From: Thunnus maccoyii | Taxonomy: Eukaryota > Chordata > Actinopteri > Scombriformes > Scombridae | Assembly: GCF_910596095.1 (NCBI RefSeq) | Contig: NC_056540.1 | Location: 19,554,501 to 19,618,500, forward strand | Reading direction: 5' to 3' | DNA length: 64,000 nt | Shown: positions 57,301-64,000 of the stretch, in pieces | Numbering within the stretch: position 1 is the first letter of the stretch | Layout: every line of letters starts with the position of its first letter | Program-made: the position numbers and the translations under genes | The notes under the pieces: generated by a model | The model's database searches: none | Seen by the model: only the letters and a program-made list of their open reading frames with translations | Told to the model about the DNA's origin: nothing

Positions 57301-60300
57301 GACTAGAACAGCTTTCTGTAAGGCTCAGTTTAACCTGCGTGTTCCTCTGAGAAAGTTACATGATCATTTTAGTCTTTACTGTCACTTGGTTGTAAGTAGA
57401 TAACAGATTTAATGAGATAAAACAAAAGATCTTGATCTCTTACTAGGGGTTATTTTGCGTCATTTGGTTATTTATACTCGTGAGATGCAAACATGACAGG
57501 ATGTCTCTTATAAATGGCTTTGAGGGCGTTAAAAGCACTTCGGTAAGATTTATTGGCAGAGCAATAATCCTGCAGGTCACAAAATATGACCATAAAATGT
57601 AGACTCATCCGGAAGGCGTCTCCTAAATGATTTATGAATCACTTGCACACTATTCTGCAAGAATAATGGAGAAACTGTTCTTCCACACACTGTGATACTG
57701 TTGAATACCAGACTGTCTGCATTGCTTAATTAGGACCCAAATTACGGCACTTTCCTCAGGATTTACGCTCAGCCAAGTCAGTTTTTTTTTCACATTTGGT
57801 AAAAATGTCAGCTTTTGATACTGCGGCAAAACAGGCGGGGGACTTGTTTTTAGTTCTTGCACTCCAGAAGACCAGGAAGACTCATAAAAACCATGAAATC
57901 AGATGCAAACAGTCAGGTCAGTCATTTCTGGCCTCGGAAACAACTGTATGATGTATATATTTCTAACAGTGTACTTATTTGTTTAACAACATTCAAAAAG
58001 TTTAGAACTTCAAATGTTGTCTTAAAACAAGACAAACAGTCTACAACTATGCTGCTTAGGTACAGTGGTGCACAGCAAAATACTAACATCAGCATGCTAA
58101 TATGCTCACAATGATAATGCCAACCTGCTGATGTTAATCAGGTATAATGTTCACCATCTTCATTTTAGCATGTTAGCATTCTACAATTGGTTATTAGCAC
58201 AAAACACAAAGTACAGCTAAAGCTGATGGGAATGTCATTTGTTTTGCAGGTATTTGGTCTTAAACTAAAGTAATGGACAAAGTACAATTCATCTTGAGGA
58301 GAACATCAGTGTCTGAACCAAACCATCCAATAGTTGTCGAGAGATTTCATTAAAAAAACAAAAATGTCAACCTCATGGTGGTACTAGAGGAAAAGTCACA
58401 AGATAACTTCATCAGGATTCATCTTCTGGGCGCCATGAATGTCTGTTCAAAATGTGATGGTAATCCATCCAATACTTACATACAGATATTTCAGTCAGGA
58501 CCAAAATGGTGGACAGACTGACCAACACTGCCGTCTCTATAGAGCCGTGCTGCTAGGATGGCTAAAAACACAATCTTTGGTGTGTAAAAAAACATCTGTG
58601 TCAGAAGTATAATCTGTAAATGTGTGGTAATTATTAATTAACTGAATTACCACATTGTCTGGCAAACTGAGCGAACTGAAGACACTCAAAGGTATCATCT
58701 TTTCCGCAGGTGTGGATGATGAGCAGCTTCGTCAGATAAGAAAGCCGGGTCAGGTTAAAGGCCAGCCAGATTTCAGCACCAAGACGCCGCACCTCATCCT
58801 CACCCTGCTGCCTAGCGACAGAGTGGACAACCCGGCCAAGAAGAACCGCAAGAAGAGGGCAGCCGCCACAGACGCCACAACCTGCACTCGGTATGCCGCC
58901 AACCAGACCCATGTGTGTGTGTGTGTGGTTTTGTGTGGGGGCTCAGGGGATGATTGATAGCGCTCACACTCTTCCAGGAATTGTAGTTTTATAATTCTGA
59001 AATCTTTTTGTGGTGGGTGGTGGATTTAAGATTTTTTTTCCCTGCTGACCCAAAACTCACTTTTCAGACTATTGTGTGGCAAAACTAACAATACTGAACC
59101 TGTGTTTAGACTGCAGGCCAACAGGCATGCAGTGTTTTATTTAGACTACCTCACGCTGCAGGGGAAAACTCTGGCTGACTTGCATAGTCATTAACTCTTG
59201 ATGGCTGGTTCTTCAATGGTGACCCTTTGTCATATTCCCATGACCCAAACTTTGGGCCTTTGCCCCAGACATTGAAATGCAGGACAGGAGTTAAAATCTC
59301 GCTCTGAGTACAGTTTTTCTCTCTCCGTGTGTTTCAGCGGTTCAGACCAGGGCTGCTGCCTGCGTTCGCTCTACATTGACTTCAGGCGCGACCTCAACTG
59401 GAAGTGGATTCACGAACCCAAAGGTTACAAAGCCAACTTCTGTGCTGGCAACTGCCCTTACCTCTGGAGTGCAAACAACCACTACAACATGGTGAGTTGG
59501 TATCGTCATCTATTTCAGTACGATGACATATGACTGGGACCCGGTTGAACCTCAGTGTTTTTGGTAACAAGTGAAACGTGTCCACGGCACTAAACTGTCC
59601 AAAAAGCACCAAAAACCTGCATAGAATACTTGATCTGATTCAAAATCTAGTTCACTTATTCTTTGATAAGATAGTTCCTGATGTAAATCAAACTTTTGTC
59701 ACCGTCAGTACAAGTTCTTGTACAGCTGCTTGTGTTTAATACTAGAAAATTGGCCTCTTTTTGTTAAATGGAAAAAAAAACGGTTTGGAAAATAAATATT
59801 TGTATCTTTCTTGAAAGAACAGTTTGATAATTCAGTAAAAAACATATTTTCTTTTTTTCCGAGAGGAATACAAGAAGACTGATACCACGCTCATGTCTGT
59901 CAGCTGCGTATGAACCTAGACTGTTAGCTTAGCTTAGCATAAAGACTGGGAGCAGGGGCTCAGTCTAAAGTTAAAAATATCTGCTTACAAGCACCTCTAA
60001 AGCTTACTAATTAACGTGTTTTTATCTCTTCTGACTCCGGGAAGTCACTTTTCCTGGCTATGAAACAGTTCCAGTATGTAACTCCCAGTAAAACCACATC
60101 ATGTTTGTTTATAGATTAAACAAGCAAGATACTTGTTATTTAGTGGGCTTCAGTGGTTCTGAATGAATAGGCGCATTTCCTAAAATGTCATACTATTCCT
60201 TTAAAGTAAACTATTCCTTTAAAGTCAGGTATTGAATGAAGTATCATTTTGTCATTGGTACCAAAAATTGTTTCCTATCAGCACTAGAACTAAAATCTTT

Positions 60301-61910
60301 CAGACAATATTCAAGCTCATATACTGTATGTCTGCATCCAGAAATAAATATCTCTTATATTTTTGGGTTTGTCAAAAAACAGCAGTTCATTTTGTGACTG
60401 TTACATCTGATCTAAGACCATCTGGAGCACGACACCACAACAAAAAAACTCTGTTTTAACCACCGAGACTAATAAATTAGACCACCATCTGTAGTACAGT
60501 CATACCAAGTTAGATTTGCTCTTTTTTTACTAAATTATATTTTGCTCCAATCTTGAGATTCATGACCACTTTTTGCTAAATAAAAGTTGTTATGTAATAA
60601 TTTTAATGGCAAAATGACTGACTTCTTAATGAAAGACACACAGCCAGATGGTACAAACAGAAATCATCTGTGATTGAGCCGTCATGAACATTTGTTTCAG
60701 TCGGAACAAAAGCAACTCCTAACAGAAAACAACAGCTGCTCACTAACTGCTCTGACTCGCTCTGGTAAAACACTTTGGTTTGGACTAAACTCCAATAAGA
60801 TGTCAGCCCAACTTCAAGGTGCAGAAACTTAAAGATGCGGGTGACATTTGCCCTTAAATGAGCTTAATGTGCATTGTTTGTGGTGGCTGAACACCGCGGT
60901 CAGTTAAGATTGGTTAACCCCAAGGTCATAAGTGGGCTGTCACCTCGCAGAAGTCTATTATGGCTTCACTACACAACATATAGGCTTACGCAACACGGCC
61001 TGTTTGTCTCATAGCGTATGGTTTGGCAAGTAGCCACACGGACTCTTACAGAACGTCTGTTTTTACTTTTTCCTTCTTCATGTTGTTCATTTTGAGTCAA
61101 ATGTGTAGGATTTATTTGACAGTGAAGTTTGCTGCAATCAAACACTTTACAGCTGTGGCTTTTGCACTATTTGATCTGCCTGGTTCCCGTGTTTATGGAG
61201 TTTGGTACATGTCAAAGTATCTGAAAAAGAAACGATGAAACACACTGATAAAGGATTACATGATACAGCACCAATGGTTGAACTTGACTTGACAGTAATA
61301 TATTTACCTACACAGCCTTCTTTTAAAGCCCCTGAAAACCTGAAGTATTTCTACATCACATAACACGAAATAAGCAACAGTTGGAGTTAAGGTTTAGTCT
61401 GGTGATCTGCTTCATCCAGAATGTGTGGGTGTGTTTTGATCAGATTTGATTGATAGCGACATGGCAACATAAGCAAACAACCCCAAAGCTGTCAACAGAT
61501 TTTGATTTAAATGTTGCCAAATACTGATTGGTGCCAAAAGGACGTGATTACTGTCACTTTTTCCAGTTAAGCACCACCTACTTCAGACCAGTGAGAGAAA
61601 AGAACAGAGAAAACACAAATTCAGAAAATCTCTCACCGGAATTAACAAAAACTAAATTGTGTTCATGTAGGACTCTATCGGTCGTAGTAAGAAGCTGATT
61701 GAGAAAGTCTTCAGCACCTTTAACTCATCTTCATCTCTATTCCCTGGTCAGATCCTGCCCCTGTACAACAAGCTGAACCCCGAGGCCTCCGCCTCGCCCT
61801 GCTGCGTTCCCCAGGACCTTGAGCCCCTCACCATCATGTACTTTATCGGCCGCACGCCACGTGTTGAGCAACTCTCCAACATGGTCGTCAAATCCTGCAA
61901 GTGCCGCTGA
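54318..61910 (+). CDS. tgfb6: TGF-beta family ligand, TGF-beta-2-like fish paralog (TGF-beta-6 type), 7 exons
   Basis: Secreted latent growth factor signalling through TGF-beta type I/II receptors and Smad2/3. Exons 54318-54672, 55985-56148, 56874-57006, 57104-57214, 58710-58890, 59338-59491, 61752-61910: 355, 164, 133, 111, 181, 154 and 156 nt plus stop; 418 aa. Signal peptide about 1-20, latency-peptide Cys25, N-glycosylation sites N75 and N144 (NST), [10 protein letters not shown] segment as in TGF-beta-2, furin site RKKR 301-304, mature peptide 305-418 with all nine TGF-beta cysteines (CC pairs in GCCLRS and SPCCVP, ending KSCKCR). No RGD in the prodomain. The exon sizes from exon 2 onward are those I recall for sea bream TGF-beta-6; the symbol rests on that and on not fitting TGF-beta 1 or 3. 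Automated annotations may call it tgfb2-like or tgfb5. Confidence 0.9.
54900..55450. repeat. Dispersed repeats in TGF-beta gene intron 1
   Basis: GACCCCAGGTTGGGAACCAC at about 54936 is a common fish repeat end. About 55025-55440 is a diverged copy of the AGTGGTGGAAGAAGTATTC family: AGTGGAAGAACTATTAGATC, TTACAAGTAAAAGTCCC, TTGTTGGGTAGTTTAACCTG. The rest of the intron is unremarkable. Confidence 0.6.
58060..58575. repeat. Dispersed teleost repeat in TGF-beta gene intron 4
   Basis: Phrases TCAGCATGCTAATATGCTCA, AAGCTGATGGGAATGTCATT, TGTCAACCTCATGGTGGTAC and GCCGTGCTGCTAGGATGGCT are typical of an abundant fish repeat with internal tandem structure. Ends about 130 bp before exon 5. Confidence 0.7.
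59815..60215. repeat. Dispersed repeat in TGF-beta gene intron 6
   Basis: GTTAGCTTAGCTTAGCATAA and AGACTGGGAGCAGGGG are phrases of a common fish repeat; related, in inverted orientation, to about 49780-49880. Ends with two copies of TATTCCTTTAAAGT. The remaining intron to 61751 shows no gene. Confidence 0.6.
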
Positions 61911-62228
61911 TGGAAGCGAGTGCAGAGGAAGAGGTGAGGGAGGCGGAAAGGAGGAGGAGGAGGAGGAGAATGAATACAGGACTAAAACTACAAACTGCTT
62001 CGCTCAGGGGGAAAATAAAGACGAGAGGACAGATGGATCCTTTGTTCATTTACCTTCGCTATTTGATCACTTTTAGCAGATGTTATTTTTTTACGTTGCC
62101 TGATTCAAATGTCAGGATTTTGCTCTCATTCTTTACAGGCATGAAAAACCTTCTCAGATCATTTCTCTTGACATTCTCTGGAAGTTTCTGTTTGATATAA
62201 GACACTGTAAATATGACAACATAGCTGT

Positions 62229-62253
62229 ATTAAACCTGTACTTGGACATTAAA
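62229..62253 (+). terminator. Polyadenylation signals of the TGF-beta gene
   Basis: ATTAAA at 62229-62234 and 62248-62253, about 320-340 nt after the stop, followed by GTTGTGTG. An AATAAA near 62014 is a weaker, proximal choice. Confidence 0.5.
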
Positions 62254-62259
62254 AGGGGC

Positions 62260-63165
62260 TGTTGTGTGATTTAGCCACATTTGGTCTGCTTGCTGCATAA
62301 AAAGGATTCCTTTATCACGATTTCGATTCCACCCTGGTCATATTCCTGCGGCCGCAGGGCAGCGGAGCGAGCCAGACGTGTGCTTGTTTGCTTTAGGTTG
62401 AAGGCGTTGATAGGAAGGAGGCGGTGTGGAAAAGGTTTGCAGACGGAGATCTTTAGGCGGGGAGGCAGGGAGCAGATAGAAAAGAGAGAGAGAAGCTGTG
62501 TCCAGGCAGAGGCCCTTGCCAGCTCTCTGCGGTCCCGGGCTGAAATCTGCCCGGCGTAAACAGGATGTGAAAGATTTCCAGACACCGACCCGACCACTCA
62601 CGGAACGCTAGATTTAAACGCTCCCCTCATCTCCTCTGTCTCTCTCTCCCTCTCTCTCTCTCTCTCTCCGTCGCTCGAGGTTCTGGGATTTGTGGTGGGA
62701 GGAGAGAGGGAGAAAAGAGAGGCTTTGAAAATGAGACGTGGGATGATAGGGCTGTATTTGGAACGGCTACAAGTTTGGAAGGTGGTATTTTGCAGCCTTA
62801 ACAAATTTGTAACTATTTGGGTCTGGCTCAAAACATTCCGTAATCTCATGCTCATTTTCTGAATGCGCACTCATTATCATTGTAAAAAGCTGTTGACTCA
62901 TTGCTATTCCTATGCTATGATTATATTTTGTCATACCTATGTTTACCATCAGTCTCACTGATTAACTCACACACGCACACACACACACACACACACTTTC
63001 TCTTTCTACACCCAAGTATCCGCATTTACCACTTTTGATAGAATGTCTAAATGCTGAAAATAAAAAACATCCCAAGGGCTCATTTTAAATATAGGCTCTC
63101 TGGTATGCCAGTGGTTTGTGTGTGTGTGTGTGTGTGACAGAGAGAGAGAGAGAGAACGAGCGACT

Positions 63166-63209
<44 letters not shown>

Positions 63210-64000
63210 GTGTGGCTGGTGAGGTCATGCATGATAGCACCAAAATTACTCTCTGGATTTTAGTGTGAATTCTGTTGTGATTGTGTGTATGAAAAACATC
63301 TGTAAGCAGATGTTCTCTCTGCGGCTCCGCTGAAAGTGAGATGTATGCATTTTATTATTTTGGGGTGTGTGTGTGTGTTTTGAAGACCTGGTTGACGATA
63401 AAGTTTGAGTTGAATAGGATGCAGTCCAGTTTGGAAAAATACAAGGTTGTCACAACAACTTCCAGTCGTGGCCGTATAAGAGAGCCAGTGGTTGTATTGA
63501 AGTTAAACTGTGCCCACACGACTCAGATGGGTTAGCAATAAAATTGCATAACTAGACAGTTAAAACGTTGTTCTGGTCAACAGTTTATGTTTAGTTTAGT
63601 TTAACCACCGTTTAGCGTGCACGATATATTAAAGGACTGATTCATCTAAATTACCGTTAAAAGAGATTAAAAAAATATAAAAAACCTTTATAAAGCCACT
63701 TAGATATTGCCCCGGATTTCTGCCTCGACCGCAATGAAATGCAGGATAGAAATATTTAAAAAAAGAGGGGAAATAGTGTGTTTTTGCTTTTTTTTTTTAA
63801 CACTATATGAACAAAGGTCTTTGTCAAAGGTCACAACAACTGCAAAAGTTTGAGAGATGAAAAATCCAAAACACTCAGATATAATAAGAAACCTTTAATA
63901 GATATTAGAAATATTAATGTTGGGAGTCACACACATTTGAACATCCTTTTTAAAAAAAAAACATTTAAATGTTTACGCTGCATTTTGTTTATTATAAATT
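62260..64000. other. 3' flank without a recognisable gene
   Basis: CT-rich tract 62636-62672, CA repeat 62968-62996, GT and GA repeats 63115-63215, short A/T runs. ORFs here are short and carry no known motif. Nothing else seen. Confidence 0.5.

Noticed and set aside
61819..62200. Frames overlapping the end of the TGF-beta coding sequence and 3' UTR
   Set aside because: Out of frame with the ligand and continuing into purine-rich UTR; no support.
1..64000. CRISPR arrays, operons, bacterial genes, tRNA or rRNA genes
   Set aside because: Intron-exon structure and repeats show vertebrate nuclear DNA. No tRNA A/B-box pair with a cloverleaf or rRNA stretch was recognised by eye; a tRNAscan run would be needed to exclude small RNA genes.

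Overview
The window is vertebrate nuclear DNA, most likely from a percomorph (perch-like) teleost. Four protein-coding genes, all on the + strand, can be rebuilt exon by exon with GT-AG (once GC-AG) splice sites and consistent phase. Introns and spacers are full of repeats typical of ray-finned fish: palindromic MITEs, hAT- and Tc1-like transposon remnants, LINE fragments, and long GT/CA microsatellites.

Layout: (1) 1245-12398, nxf1, the general mRNA export receptor, 21 coding exons, 631 aa. (2) 15070-39447, atg2a, the autophagy lipid-transfer protein, 42 coding exons, 2017 aa. (3) 43446-47773, trmt112, the small activator subunit of methyltransferases, 4 exons, 123 aa. (4) 54318-61910, a TGF-beta ligand, 7 exons, 418 aa. 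It is closest to TGF-beta-2 in its prodomain and has the exon architecture I recall for the fish-specific ligand called TGF-beta-6. The spacers 39448-43445 and 47774-54317 hold a decayed Tc1 transposon and a decayed LINE.

The genes do not form a pathway. They are a conserved neighbourhood: in human, NXF1, TRMT112 and ATG2A all lie on 11q12-q13. The TGF-beta gene beside trmt112 is the interesting addition. Human TGFB1, TGFB2 and TGFB3 lie on the 19q13, 1q41 and 14q24 members of a four-way paralogon whose fourth member is 11q13, and no TGF-beta gene is known there in human. The locus therefore looks like the fourth 2R ohnolog, kept in fish.

The best regulatory find is in nxf1 intron 10. An RNA element at about 6870-6951 carries both sides of the NXF1-binding internal loop of a constitutive transport element (CTE). 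It sits in the same intron as the CTE of the mammalian gene, which suggests that autoregulation by export of an intron-retained nxf1 mRNA is ancient. Palindromic modules with promoter motifs lie upstream of nxf1 (TCTCGCGAGA) and trmt112 (five CCAAT boxes).
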